Shown piece after piece: positions 53,739 to 62,679 of a stretch of 64,000 nt of DNA (within the stretch, counting starts at the first letter, position 1; each line of letters starts with the position of its first letter). The notes beneath the pieces were generated by a model that worked only from the letters and a program-made list of their open reading frames with translations, did not search any database and was not told the DNA's origin. The position numbers were made by a program, and so were the translations under genes. The DNA comes from Bacillus thuringiensis (GTDB lineage Bacteria; Bacillota; Bacilli; Bacillales; Bacillaceae_G). The stretch is from positions 186,001-250,000 of the forward strand of contig NZ_CP012100.1 in NCBI RefSeq assembly GCF_001182785.1. The letters are read 5' to 3'.

Positions 53739-53783
53739 AAAAGAAACCATTTTGAAAAAAGTTTGATCCAAATGGTTTCTTTG
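53739..53783. terminator. Hairpin terminator of unknown parent
   Basis: AAAGAAACCATTT and AAATGGTTTCTTT pair around a 17-nt loop. It could end a lost + transcript or the CPBP gene on the minus strand. Confidence 0.5.
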
Positions 53784-53911
53784 CTTATTAATTAGTATAG
53801 TAATTTTATAAAAAAGTTTGATTATTTTTATTCAACTACAGCTCCCCGATAGTTATTTTTGAATATAGTTCACTATCTAAAGATACTTCACCTACGTACA
53901 ACAAACTTCTA

Positions 53912-54616
53912 CTATCCCATCGCTGTCAGCAGAACCATAATTCCATTAGTTAGACCATGAATGATAACTGACGGCCAAATTGAATTGGTTCGTTCATACG
54001 CCCATGCAAAGACTATACCACTCAAGAAGTTTACAGGCATCGCATTATAAGTTGGAATGTGGACAATTGTAAAGATTAATGAGCTTAGCAAAATAGCCCC
54101 TATCATACCAAAACGTGTACGTAGCCATCGATATAAAAAACCACGATAAAATATCTCTTCATATATCGGTGAAATGATCGCCGCAGAAACGAAAGCAATA
54201 AGAACAGTGAAGAAATTTACACTTTGCTGTATCGCCTCAGTTTTACTGTTCTCATAAGAATTCCCAATAAAGCTAGTAAGCACCATTACTATTACATCAC
54301 CAACTAGTAACATAATAGTTAATAAGAGAATAAATTTCCAGCTCTTTATAGAGAACGACCTAATTCCCACTTCGCTCCAAGAAAGTTTCTTTGGACGAAG
54401 GACCATAAAATATACACCTAAAACTAAAACAATCGCGATTGTTAATCCTGTTAAAGTTCCTGAATATAACTCATTGTTAAACCACTGAAAATAAATAGGT
54501 TTTACTAAGAATTTTATGCATCCTATAACAAATACAAATTCGAGTAGCATCATTAATAGAAATTCTTTTAATCCCCAAGGGTCTTGGTCCTTCCAATTCA
54601 TGTCCTTTTTCTTCAT
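53912..54616 (-). CDS. CPBP-family intramembrane metalloprotease
   Basis: 234 aa, six to eight membrane segments. The catalytic motifs are complete: EEIFYRG (EExxxR), FTIVHI and a final H in VIIHGLTNG. Bacterial members (CAAX/Abi) include bacteriocin self-immunity proteins and anti-sigma site-2 proteases. AAGAAGG upstream of ATG. A TGACGT dyad overlaps its promoter. It might help in anti-sigma processing or bacteriocin immunity; no direct evidence. Confidence 0.85.
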   Translation of the reverse strand: MKKKDMNWKDQDPWGLKEFLLMMLLEFVFVIGCIKFLVKPIYFQWFNNELYSGTLTGLTIAIVLVLGVYFMVLRPKKLSWSEVGIRSFSIKSWKFILLLTIMLLVGDVIVMVLTSFIGNSYENSKTEAIQQSVNFFTVLIAFVSAAIISPIYEEIFYRGFLYRWLRTRFGMIGAILLSSLIFTIVHIPTYNAMPVNFLSGIVFAWAYERTNSIWPSVIIHGLTNGIMVLLTAMG

Positions 54617-54660
54617 TTATCATTCTTCCTTCTTTTTATGATATAACCTAAATATAATAG

Positions 54661-54675
54661 GTGACGTAACGTCAC
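54661..54675. promoter_or_regulatory. TetR-type operator-like palindrome
   Basis: GTGACGTAACGTCAC is a perfect dyad around a central A, 45 bp upstream of the CPBP gene. On the minus strand it is followed by TATTAT at -10 distance, so it would block the promoter if bound. The regulator is not in the window. Confidence 0.5.
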
Positions 54676-54805
54676 TTACAACCTTTATTTTCAGGGGGAA
54701 TTAAATAAATCGATGGATTACAGGAGGATATGCATCCAAATGACTTAATTTCAAATCTACATAAACCCTTAGAGATCTCCTCAAAAATAAGAAACTTTTA
54801 CAATA

Positions 54806-55150
54806 TCACTTTCCCGTATTACCCTTTCTCTGGATAGCCTTCCAATCATTGTGCAAGACTCCCATAACAATAACATCGAATCTTTTTCCGTCCCGATATA
54901 TTACCGACCTTTTTCCACCTTCATTATACTCAATCACTTCCAAACCAACTCGATCCAAATTTAATTCATGGAAAGCATAACGAAGTATCAGCTTCAAAGC
55001 ATCTGATCCGTAACCTTTATTTCGATTAGAGGATTCTCCACTCCCTATGGACAAGAGTCCCGTACAGTTTTTCCATTCAATACTATGAATAGCAACAAAT
55101 CCAATTAAACGATCTTTATCAATTATTTGGACTTTCAGCATAAGATACAA
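54806..55150 (-). pseudogene. GNAT acetyltransferase, truncated and internally deleted
   Basis: The middle of a RimJ-type GNAT domain is present (LSIGSGESSNRNKGYGSDAL, acetyl-CoA loop, then LNLDRVGLEVIEYN). About 15 residues that normally follow YN are deleted, joining directly to EGGKRSVIYRDGKRFD. The first ~60 residues are also absent. An IS6-type end lies 40 bp upstream of the break. Confidence 0.65.
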
Positions 55151-55191
55151 TTTCGTTAGGAATCTATGCGCTTTATTCTCTTTTGTTTTAT

Positions 55192-55206
55192 TTTTGCACC
55201 AGAACC
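55192..55206 (-). repeat. Solo IS6-type terminal repeat, inverted relative to 28999
   Basis: TTTTGCACCAGAACC is the reverse complement of GGTTCTGGTGCAAAA at 28999. It lies next to the broken GNAT gene. Confidence 0.5.
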
Positions 55207-55208
55207 AT

Positions 55209-55249
55209 AAAAGAAAACAAGCTGTTTTTATACAGGTTGTTTTCTTTTG
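55209..55249 (-). terminator. Terminator of the Rpn-family gene
   Basis: AAAAGAAAACAAGCTGT and ACAGGTTGTTTTCTTTT pair, with a T run on the minus strand. Confidence 0.7.
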
Positions 55250-55325
55250 TAAAAATTTAATTTGTTATTTTTATAACGGTTGGGATTACTCTTTTAAAAT
55301 TAAGAGGTTCTTTTTTTGATGTTGA

Positions 55326-56222
55326 TTATTTTTGTTCTAAAATACGTTCAACCTCATCTATTCCTAATTTACTGGCTTTAGCAATCGTTTCAAGTGGTAC
55401 ACCAAGTTCATGCATACCTTTAATCATCTGTATTTTTCCTTGCTGAACCCCTTCTTGAATTCCTTCTTTTTTCCCCTCATTACGAGCATGAGCAAACTTT
55501 GCAGCCTCATCCATTAAGGCCTTTTCTCTTGCTTCATATGCTTGACGGAAAGAAGAATCTTGACTCATACGTTCCCACTTATTCATTGCTTTTTGTAAAA
55601 TCGGATCTTGGTTCATGGCAATGTCCTCCAATGTTTGTGTGAGATACTCATCTTCAATCGCTTGTAATAATAATAACCAACGAACAAACGAATCTTCCCA
55701 CGGATTAACTTTCTCTTCGCGCCATTGCTGTAGTAACTTTGGAATCTCTACAATATGAACTTCTATATCGTCACTTAATAACTTTTGATATTGCTGATTC
55801 CAAAGGATTCCTGTTGTATGAAACGCTTCATATTCTGGAAACATCACAAAGTTTAACAAGTTTATGGTAATTGTTTTGTGAAGGGAGCTATAAGGCATTC
55901 CTTTTTGCAATTGAGAGGTGTATAACCTTCCCCAATAATACAAGCTGCGTTTGATCATATCGTGATTATTATTCAATTGTATTTCTACATTTACCTTTGT
56001 TCCTGTATTTAATGTAGCCGAAATATCTAAAATCGATAATTTATCTTCTTCATATTCTCGAAGCAAATGTGGATCTTCTAATTGTAGGGAAACAATAGGT
56101 GATTCTAAAGAATCTTTTAATATGGCATTTAAAAAGGCAACTAAAATATCTTCATTCCCATTTGTGCCAAATAACTGCTTAAATGCAAAATCGATACGTA
56201 AATTTACTAATGAATTGGACAT
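55326..56222 (-). CDS. Rpn-family PD-(D/E)XK nuclease (transposase_31-like)
   Basis: 298 aa. The nuclease core is in the N-terminal ~110 residues: RIDFAFKQLFG, the Asp in LSILDISATL and the strand VNVEIQL (ExQ). The C-terminus is a charged helix with a repeated GKKEGIQEGVQQGK element, typical of the family. Rpn proteins promote recombination and some act as phage-defence nucleases. Monocistronic; AAAGGA upstream of ATG. Confidence 0.9.
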   Translation of the reverse strand: MSNSLVNLRIDFAFKQLFGTNGNEDILVAFLNAILKDSLESPIVSLQLEDPHLLREYEEDKLSILDISATLNTGTKVNVEIQLNNNHDMIKRSLYYWGRLYTSQLQKGMPYSSLHKTITINLLNFVMFPEYEAFHTTGILWNQQYQKLLSDDIEVHIVEIPKLLQQWREEKVNPWEDSFVRWLLLLQAIEDEYLTQTLEDIAMNQDPILQKAMNKWERMSQDSSFRQAYEAREKALMDEAAKFAHARNEGKKEGIQEGVQQGKIQMIKGMHELGVPLETIAKASKLGIDEVERILEQK

Positions 56223-56454
56223 GGTTTTCCTTTTCCTGTTTCAGACTATATATTTACCTTTATTGTACATAAAACTAAAGTCCATATGCAAACAATCCCC
56301 TATGATTTATATAGTGATATAAGTCTTTCTCTTAAAGGAAGGGGTCTTTTTTACAATGTGAAACTGTTTGTTAAGAAAATCTTAAGAAGCTCCCCCACTT
56401 TTTATTAAGAAATGCTCTTTATACTTGGAAATGTGTTAAAGGTCATTCTTATTT

Positions 56455-56755
56455 AAACGTGAACTACTCGCCACTTAGCAAAGCTTGAAGTGGGAGCTTC
56501 TCAGTTCCACTCCTAGATGTCCAACGCTTGGACGCTCTTTTGGTACGGTTGATATTTTACACAGGAACCGAATGGCTTGGTTTTCGCACTCTATTTTCTT
56601 CCTGCAACCTCCTATATCAAGTTATCAAAGAACTTCATATAGCTAGTTTATCAAAAGTTTTTGGCAATGCCAAACCGATATTCACCTCCCACCTACCGTT
56701 GGGCTACGCCCTTCACACGCTTGAGGAAGGTGAATTCTTTCGGGGAATTCGTTAA
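56455..56755 (-). mobile_element. IS200/IS605-type remnant with omegaRNA-like right end
   Basis: On the minus strand the segment ends with CTCCCACTTCAAG, GCTAAGTGGCGAGTAGTTCAC, which resembles the right end of TnpB-type elements, the 3' end of the omegaRNA. It starts with a large hairpin (GAATTCACCTTCC ... GGTGGGAGGTGAAT) like a left-end palindrome. No tnpB or tnpA remains between them. The next ~20 nt after TTCAC would be the guide. A palindrome-associated mini element is the best reading. Confidence 0.45.
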
Positions 56756-56810
56756 AAAATGAATAAAATCACACTTAATCATATAAGAAAAAGAAAGGTG
56801 GAAATGAAAG

Positions 56811-56969
56811 ATGAAAAAAGCATTGATTGCAGTTTCAGGATTAGTTGTTGTAGGAGGTGGATTATTAACTTATGCAGGAGGAGATATAGTAGATAGATTT
56901 AATCCATTAGTGAAAGAAAAAGATATGTATGTCCTTACAAAAGGGGAAGCACAACCACATGGTGCGTAG
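56811..56969 (+). pseudogene. YxeA/DUF1093-like protein, truncated
   Basis: 52 codons: signal-like MKKALIAVSGLVVVGGG, then FNPLVKEKDMYVLTKGEAQP, matching the N-terminal half of YxeA-type secreted proteins, ending in a TAG where the family continues for about 60 more residues. AAAGGTGG lies 9 nt before ATG. It may still make a short secreted peptide. Confidence 0.6.
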
Positions 56970-57108
56970 CTAAATATCACAATGAAAAGGTAAAGGAAAA
57001 CATAATATTCATAACCAAATAGCACTACAGGTTAATTATATTTGTATTTTATATATTTTATTATTCAATTAAATTAAAACATATATTGTTATTGTATGGA
57101 GGTATTAT

Positions 57109-58119
57109 ATGAATTTTATCAATTCTACATTAGGAAGTTTAAGTATTATTAGTATAATAATACTTTTATTGGTTCCCATTTTGTTGAATTTAGGTTATTT
57201 TGTTTTGTATAAACGAATATATAAAGGGAAATATTCATTTAAAAAAAAACAAATTGTTTTGATTACACTATTGATAGGATATTACCTTATTGTATTAGCT
57301 GGAACTTTATTTGGTCGTGAAAATATTATTCGGCCTGAAGGGATAATTAATTTTGATATTTTACGTGGATATAGAGTTGCTTGGAATAATTTTTCACTTG
57401 TTTCTTTTCAAGATATTATTATAAATCTTGCTTTACTTTTTCCAGTAGGATTTTTGTTACCCTTAATTAGTAATTTTTTCAAAAGAGCAGGGTCAGTATT
57501 ATTAGTCGTATTTAGTACAAGTTTTTTTATTGAAATAATTCAATTTGTAACAGATATTGGACGTATAGATATATCCGATGTATTACATAACACCTTAGGA
57601 GGTATGCTTGGATATTGTATAAGTAATTTATTGATTGTTTTTTTAGATAAACAATCAGCACCATTTAAACAAATTGTTAAATATATATCTTTACCAGTAA
57701 TAGTTTGTTTGTTAACATTGGGAATTATTATTTCCTACAAAATGCAAGAATTTGGTAATTTACGTATTAACCCAGAAACTAAAATGGATATGTCTGATAT
57801 TACTATGAAAACATCTATATCATTAGATGCAGATTCTAAAAAAATGCCTGTTTATAAAATTAAGGTTAAGGATAATTATCCAGAAAAAATAAAGATTAAA
57901 GATATAGAAGTTATCTCTTCAAAAGAAGCATTCCAAAAATTAAAACGTGGAGAATTTTTACCGCTAACACCTTTAAAAAAAGGAGATACAATAACTATTA
58001 CAAAATGTACATTATCATCTTATTCAGATACAAAAGATTTTCAACAGCCTGTATATCAATTTGAAGGAATAATAAATGGTAAACAAGGGGCTTTATACTA
58101 TATTGCTGCAAAAAAATAA
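57109..58119 (+). CDS. VanZ-like membrane protein with C-terminal domain
   Basis: 336 aa. Five membrane segments in the first ~200 residues carry the VanZ signature (NLALLFPVGFLLPLI and IEIIQFVTDIGRIDISDVLH). The last ~130 residues form a soluble domain after a final helix. VanZ raises teicoplanin resistance; related proteins occur in many Firmicutes with envelope roles. RBS GGAGG 8 nt from ATG. No other van genes here. Confidence 0.8.
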   Translation: MNFINSTLGSLSIISIIILLLVPILLNLGYFVLYKRIYKGKYSFKKKQIVLITLLIGYYLIVLAGTLFGRENIIRPEGIINFDILRGYRVAWNNFSLVSFQDIIINLALLFPVGFLLPLISNFFKRAGSVLLVVFSTSFFIEIIQFVTDIGRIDISDVLHNTLGGMLGYCISNLLIVFLDKQSAPFKQIVKYISLPVIVCLLTLGIIISYKMQEFGNLRINPETKMDMSDITMKTSISLDADSKKMPVYKIKVKDNYPEKIKIKDIEVISSKEAFQKLKRGEFLPLTPLKKGDTITITKCTLSSYSDTKDFQQPVYQFEGIINGKQGALYYIAAKK

Positions 58120-58140
58120 AAGTGTAAATTATTCTAATAC

Positions 58141-58184
58141 AAAAAAGAGTATTCCTATCTAAAAAAGTAGGGATACTCTTTTTT
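58141..58184 (+). terminator. Terminator of the VanZ-like gene
   Basis: AAAAAAGAGTAT and ATACTCTTTTTT pair with a mostly paired extension; starts 22 bp after the stop. Confidence 0.85.
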
Positions 58185-58199
58185 GTAGAACTTTTCCAC

Positions 58200-58440
58200 C
58201 TTCTACAACAAAATGGGCGGAAATCTCATCGGTATGAGAAGAAAACAGTCTTTGATATATTAGGTGTCGTTTACAATTGTACCCTGTCTGATAATCAAAC
58301 GGCTTAATTCAAAAAAGGAAACCCGTTAGGGTTTATTTCGTATGCAAATCTTTCAATTTTCTACACATAGCCTTTAGAAAACAGAAGCAGCTTCTACTAT
58401 AATTTACGTTGTATGAGCTTAGCTTGATAGCGATGTGGTA
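58200..58440 (+). mobile_element. Right end of a truncated IS231 (copy-1 type)
   Basis: The last 35 codons of a copy-1-like transposase ([18 protein letters not shown] ... SDNQTA, stop) are followed by the same 3' region as 23221-23348, including AAACCCGTTAGGGTTTATTT and the end repeat CTTAGCTTGATAGCGATG at 58418-58435. All upstream parts are missing. IS231 copy 2 begins within ten bases of this end. Confidence 0.8.
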
Positions 58441-58486
58441 CTACCCCACATCCATCAACTTAAGGATTTAGACTATTTTTGAAGCT

Positions 58487-58537
58487 AAAAGCACGTTACT
58501 ATTCTCTTATGTTAATGAGAAAGGGTGACGTGCTTTT
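58487..58537 (+). promoter_or_regulatory. Hairpin sequestering the transposase RBS
   Basis: AAAAGCACGTTAC and GTGACGTGCTTTT (12 of 13 paired) flank a loop holding GAGAAAGG, immediately before the transposase ATG. Such IS231 leader hairpins block translation of read-through transcripts. Confidence 0.7.
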
Positions 58538-58538
58538 T

Positions 58539-59969
58539 ATGAATATGCATCAAAAACAAGAGTTATCTTTATTTGTCGAAGAGTTATATCGATATATGTC
58601 TCCCGCTACACTTAATCAATTAGCTACAGAAGCAGGCGGAATGAAACGAAAACGTAAGTGCCACGGGCACCACCTCTTATCTTTGTGTGTATGGTTAAAT
58701 CAACAAATCGCTACTACCTCTCTTACTCAACTTTGTAGTCAATTAGAAACTTCAACAGGAATTTTATTAAGTCCGGAGGGACTTAATCGACGATTTAACT
58801 CGGCTTCTGTAGCCTTTTTCCGAACTGTATTTACTACACTTTTACAAGCTAAAATTGGAGGAGAATCTAAGATTTCTCATTCTCTTTCTTCTTATTTTGA
58901 GCGGATTCTCGTCCTTGATTCTACAACCTTCCAAGTTCCAGATCGATTCGCAACTACTTATCCTGGTGCCGGAGGATGTAGTCATACAGCTGGTGTGAAA
59001 ATTCAACTAGAGTATGACTTGTTGAGTGGAAAATTTTCTGATGTGGAAATTGAACCAGGAAAACGAAGTGATCAGGCATATAGTGCAACTCGAACAGGCA
59101 TGGCACAAAAGAATGAACTATATATTCGTGACTTAGGATATTTTCGTCTACAAGACTTTAAGTCTATTCAAGATAAGCAGGGATATTATTTATCACGTCT
59201 TAAGTTACCAACTAAAATATATAGAAAGGAATTTGAAACAGTAGTATTTAAAACAAAACCCGCTCAATTGAAACCGGTATATATACAAATTCATTTGGAA
59301 GACATCATGAAACAATTACAACCTGGCCAAGTATATGAATTACATGATGTATATGTAGGGAGTAAAGACAAACTGCCTACTCGCATTGTGGTTTATAGAT
59401 GTACCGAGGAACAAAAACAGAAACGCCTACACGATCGAGCGATTCGCGAAAAGAAAAAAGGGATTACATATACAGAGCGTACGAAACTTTTACAAGGAAT
59501 TACGGTATATATGACAAATATTCCTACGGAATGGGTACCAAAAGAGAAAATCTATGATTTATATTCACTACACTGGCAAATTGAGCTGTTATTTAAAGTA
59601 TGGAAATCTTGGTTTCAAATTCATCGTTGTAAATCTATTAAACAAGAGCGGTTAGAATGTCATCTTTATGGTCAACTCATTAGTATTCTATTATGTTCTT
59701 CTACTATGTTTAAAATGAGAGAACTTCTGTTACGTAAGAAACAGAAAGAATTAAGTGAATATAAAGCGATGTACATGATTAAAGATTATTTCTTACTTTT
59801 TCATCAAGCATTACACAAAAACACCCAAGAATTATCAAAGGTTCTCCTTCGTCTGTTTAACCTCCTACAGCACAACGGACGAAAATCTCATCGATATGAG
59901 AAAAAGACAGTCTTTGATATTTTGGGTGTTGTGTATGAGTATACCACTTCTACTCAACAGATAGCATAG
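58539..59969 (+). CDS. IS231-family (IS4) transposase, copy 2
   Basis: 476 aa from ATG 58539 (MNMHQKQELSLFVEELYRYM), chosen because it follows the leader hairpin and matches the family N-terminus; longer readings would start inside the hairpin. DDE residues lie in LVLDSTTFQVPD, YIRDLGYF and the signature Y-SL-H-WQI-E-LLFKVW-K, in which the usual Arg of YREK is His. That change could reduce activity. Otherwise full length. Confidence 0.92.
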   Translation: MNMHQKQELSLFVEELYRYMSPATLNQLATEAGGMKRKRKCHGHHLLSLCVWLNQQIATTSLTQLCSQLETSTGILLSPEGLNRRFNSASVAFFRTVFTTLLQAKIGGESKISHSLSSYFERILVLDSTTFQVPDRFATTYPGAGGCSHTAGVKIQLEYDLLSGKFSDVEIEPGKRSDQAYSATRTGMAQKNELYIRDLGYFRLQDFKSIQDKQGYYLSRLKLPTKIYRKEFETVVFKTKPAQLKPVYIQIHLEDIMKQLQPGQVYELHDVYVGSKDKLPTRIVVYRCTEEQKQKRLHDRAIREKKKGITYTERTKLLQGITVYMTNIPTEWVPKEKIYDLYSLHWQIELLFKVWKSWFQIHRCKSIKQERLECHLYGQLISILLCSSTMFKMRELLLRKKQKELSEYKAMYMIKDYFLLFHQALHKNTQELSKVLLRLFNLLQHNGRKSHRYEKKTVFDILGVVYEYTTSTQQIA

Positions 59970-60100
59970 TGAAAAAATTGAAACCCGTCAGGGTTTATTT
60001 GATATGCCCACTTTTATAATATCTATAAAAGATAATAAAAAACTATATGGAAGGGCCGCATTTTGTATAAAAATATACCTTAAGTTGATAGATGTGTGGC

Positions 60101-60150
60101 GGGACCCCATCGCTATCAAGCTAAAATTTTATAGTACCCCCAGAACGAAA
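60101..60150 (+). repeat. Right arm of the bcr1-like hairpin interrupted by IS231 copy 2
   Basis: GGGACCCCATCGCTATCAAG and CTAA, followed by TAGTACCCCCAGAACGA, match the right part of the complete repeat at 46.9 kb. Confidence 0.6.
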
Positions 60151-60365
60151 TTTTGTGCTAACTTGTAACAAAAAAGCCCATTTTTTCGTTTTGAGGTATT
60201 TCAAAATATGAGTTGGATAGGCATGTACGGTGATCCCTACTTAATTATTAGAAAAACATTAGTTTTTAAATTGTATACACGCTGATTTTTCGATGCACCC
60301 ATCATAATGAATCTCTCCTTTTCCTCTTTTTATCAGTATTGGTAGATAAAGAAGGGGCCAGACAC
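60151..60365. other. Intergenic, no gene recognised
   Basis: Another weak hairpin-family relic (GAGTTGGATAGGCATGTA ... GATCCCTACTTAA) lies at about 60208-60243. Nothing else seen. Confidence 0.35.
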
Positions 60366-60402
60366 AAAAACAGGTTGTGAAGAAGACTTTCTCCACAACC
60401 TG
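60366..60402 (-). terminator. Terminator of the SLH amidase gene
   Basis: CAGGTTGTGAAGAA and TTCTCCACAACCTG pair with one mismatch; the minus strand then has TTTTTG. Confidence 0.75.
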
Positions 60403-60453
60403 AGATTATGTTATATATCCAAATATGACCTGTTCTTTTAACTATTTAGTCTT

Positions 60454-62055
60454 TTATAATCTGTTATAGTCGATATAACTAGAGTCATAATAAATCCACT
60501 GACCTGTTCCAATTCTTAGCCAGCCATTCTTTTCTTCATATACTGTAACTTTTTCTCCTTTACTTGTCTTTCTAACAATAGAATAGTTTGTACCTGATCC
60601 GCTTCGAACATTTACCCCAATGCCATTAATTTGAGCCGTTCCAATTATCTTTTCAACACTACCATTTTCAATTACTTGTAGCATATTTAGAATGAATGCT
60701 GCTGTTTCACCACGAGTTGTTGTTCCTTTAGGGTCGTATTGATTGTCACCTTTACCTCTTACAATACCTAGGCCATAAAGTCTTTGTACGTCTTCTTTAT
60801 AAATAATTTGGTCTTTGTCTGAGAATGGTAGGTTTACAACTGGTCCCCATATACCTTTATACTGTAAAGCCTTGTTTACAATAATTGCTGATTCTTCTCT
60901 TGTAATAGGTGTGTTTGGGTCAAAATAACCATCACCTCTACCTAGAATGATACCTGCACTTGCAGCACGTTTAATACCATCTCGTAAAGTTGAGTTTGCA
61001 TCATTTAGGTCTTTAAATGAAGCATCTCCAGCTGGCAGGTTTAGAGATTTAGAGATTAATTGAGCAAATTCGGCTCTTGTTATCGCTCTATTAGGTGAGA
61101 AAACTCCGTTTCCTTCCCCTACCATAATACCCCTTCTATTTAACTCTCGTATAGCTTCTTCATACCAACCTCCAGTAATGTCATCTTTTGGTTGATAAAG
61201 ATTATTATAATACCCACCAACACCATTTACGAATGCATCCCATTGTCCATTATTAATCATATTAGCAGGACATATTTTACCACTCCATCTTTGGTGTTTT
61301 ACAATGTTATTTAACGGTACACCAGTTTCTTTCATTAAATAAGCTACAAGTTTCTTAGCATTATCTACTGCTTTACTATAGTTACCGTCACTGTTAACTG
61401 CGATTTCAATTGCAATAGATTCTCTATTACCTGGACCATCACCGTCTCCTGCGTGCCATCCGTTCTCGTTTAATGGTAGGTGTTGATAAATCTCTTTATC
61501 GTCTACTGTAAAGTGCCACGATGCAGCTCGGTCTGTGTTGCCTACTGCTTGGTTATATAGGTATTGGGCGTGGTTTCTAGCACCTGCTCCTACACTTGTA
61601 TTATCAGTCTCATGAATTGTAATGTACTTTGGACTCATATAGTTTTGAGGACGAATATTATCGTTACCTGCTGGTACAATCCATTCAGTGAATGGAACAC
61701 CATTTATTGTACTAGAGGTGCTAGGTGATATGGGAGACAGACTACGTTTTGTTCTGTTTGAATTGTTAGGAACAGTTAATGTACCTGTTTCTTCATGAAT
61801 ACCTTCTGAACGTTGAAGACTATCTACTTTCTTATTGTCGACAGTACCTCCACCACGTCCGTCTACCTCTTTAAAACTAGCTTCAATACTTTTTAATGCC
61901 TGTTCATCTGATGTTGTTTTACTTTGTTCCTGAACGTTTGTAGGTTGTTTATTGTTTACTAATTGTTGTTCCTCTGCAAACGATACCAATGGTGAAGATA
62001 ATACCGTTAATCCTGCCGTGAATGCTACTACTTTTTTATTAAATTTAATGTTCAT
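60454..62055 (-). CDS. S-layer-homology N-acetylmuramoyl-L-alanine amidase
   Basis: 533 aa from ATG 62055 (MNIKFNKKVVAFTAG); a GTG seven codons upstream is possible, since no strong ribosome binding site decides. A signal peptide (cleavage near VSFAEE) is followed by a low-complexity linker, an Amidase_2 domain (zinc ligands in YITIHETDN and IVKHQRWSGKICPANM; WHAGDGDG), three SLH repeats (GWYEEAIRELNRRGI, RDGIKRAASAGII, YKEDVQRLYGLGI) and a C-terminal SH3b domain (GVNVRSGSGTNYSIVR). It is exported, held on the secondary cell-wall polymer and cleaves stem peptides from glycan. Confidence 0.92.
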   Translation of the reverse strand: MNIKFNKKVVAFTAGLTVLSSPLVSFAEEQQLVNNKQPTNVQEQSKTTSDEQALKSIEASFKEVDGRGGGTVDNKKVDSLQRSEGIHEETGTLTVPNNSNRTKRSLSPISPSTSSTINGVPFTEWIVPAGNDNIRPQNYMSPKYITIHETDNTSVGAGARNHAQYLYNQAVGNTDRAASWHFTVDDKEIYQHLPLNENGWHAGDGDGPGNRESIAIEIAVNSDGNYSKAVDNAKKLVAYLMKETGVPLNNIVKHQRWSGKICPANMINNGQWDAFVNGVGGYYNNLYQPKDDITGGWYEEAIRELNRRGIMVGEGNGVFSPNRAITRAEFAQLISKSLNLPAGDASFKDLNDANSTLRDGIKRAASAGIILGRGDGYFDPNTPITREESAIIVNKALQYKGIWGPVVNLPFSDKDQIIYKEDVQRLYGLGIVRGKGDNQYDPKGTTTRGETAAFILNMLQVIENGSVEKIIGTAQINGIGVNVRSGSGTNYSIVRKTSKGEKVTVYEEKNGWLRIGTGQWIYYDSSYIDYNRL

Positions 62056-62679
62056 TTCTAATTTGGTATACCTCACTATTTTAATAGATATACCTTCCTC
62101 CCTGTACTTCTTTTAGTGTGAATGTTAGTTTAAATAATGGTAGCCTGAATCCTCAAAATAACAGATTGATTTTACATTTCATATGTCAAACCGACATCTA
62201 TAAGTCCTACATGAAATGTTAGTACTTTAGAAGTATAACACAGCACGGTTACAATACTTCCAAGACTCTTGCAAGTAATCTCCTAATCTTGGATATACTA
62301 ATAGTATGACTCTAAAAAAGGGCATGATCACATCGCTAGTAACGATATTTTAAATCTAAATTATCGTATCCATCATAATACTTTCTGGCGAAAGCATAAT
62401 ATCTTCTTGAACCATTTTAGTTATTCTGCATTAATATAAAATAAATAACCGGTTCCTTAATTGTACAAGGAATCGGTTATTTTGTGCCAAAAATGGGTCT
62501 AAACGTACAATTTTCCTGAAATGATATGGTGACCCCTATTAGTTTAATAGCATTGAGTTTCCATCAAAATTCCCAAAATACCAAAATCATTTTTTAGAGT
62601 AATTTGGGGTTTTTGAACCAAAAAGGTATATATTTAACTATAAAAACTATGACAAAATTTATCCGGTTTTCCTTTTTGC
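62056..62679. other. Intergenic region with a terminator
   Basis: No gene recognised in this 620 bp. AATAACCGGTTCCTT and AAGGAATCGGTTATT (62441-62480) make a terminator-like stem, possibly ending the transcript of the downstream DD-peptidase-like gene on the minus strand. The leading region of the SLH amidase lies to its left. Confidence 0.5.

Larger units (their letters stand above)
58444..60100 (+). mobile_element. IS231-family element, copy 2
   Basis: Ends are CCCACATCCATCAACTTAAGG (left) and CCTTAAGTTGATAGATGTGTGG (right, 60078-60099). Total about 1.66 kb, the standard IS231 length, with one transposase gene. It separates the two arms of a bcr1-like hairpin: CTTAGCTTGATAGCGATG before and CATCGCTATCAAGCTAA after it. 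IS231 is known to favour GGG-N5-CCC targets, which the loop of this hairpin resembles. Confidence 0.8.

Noticed and set aside
57109..58119. Glycopeptide-resistance (van) cluster
   Set aside because: Only a VanZ-like protein is present; no vanHAX or VanRS genes lie nearby.
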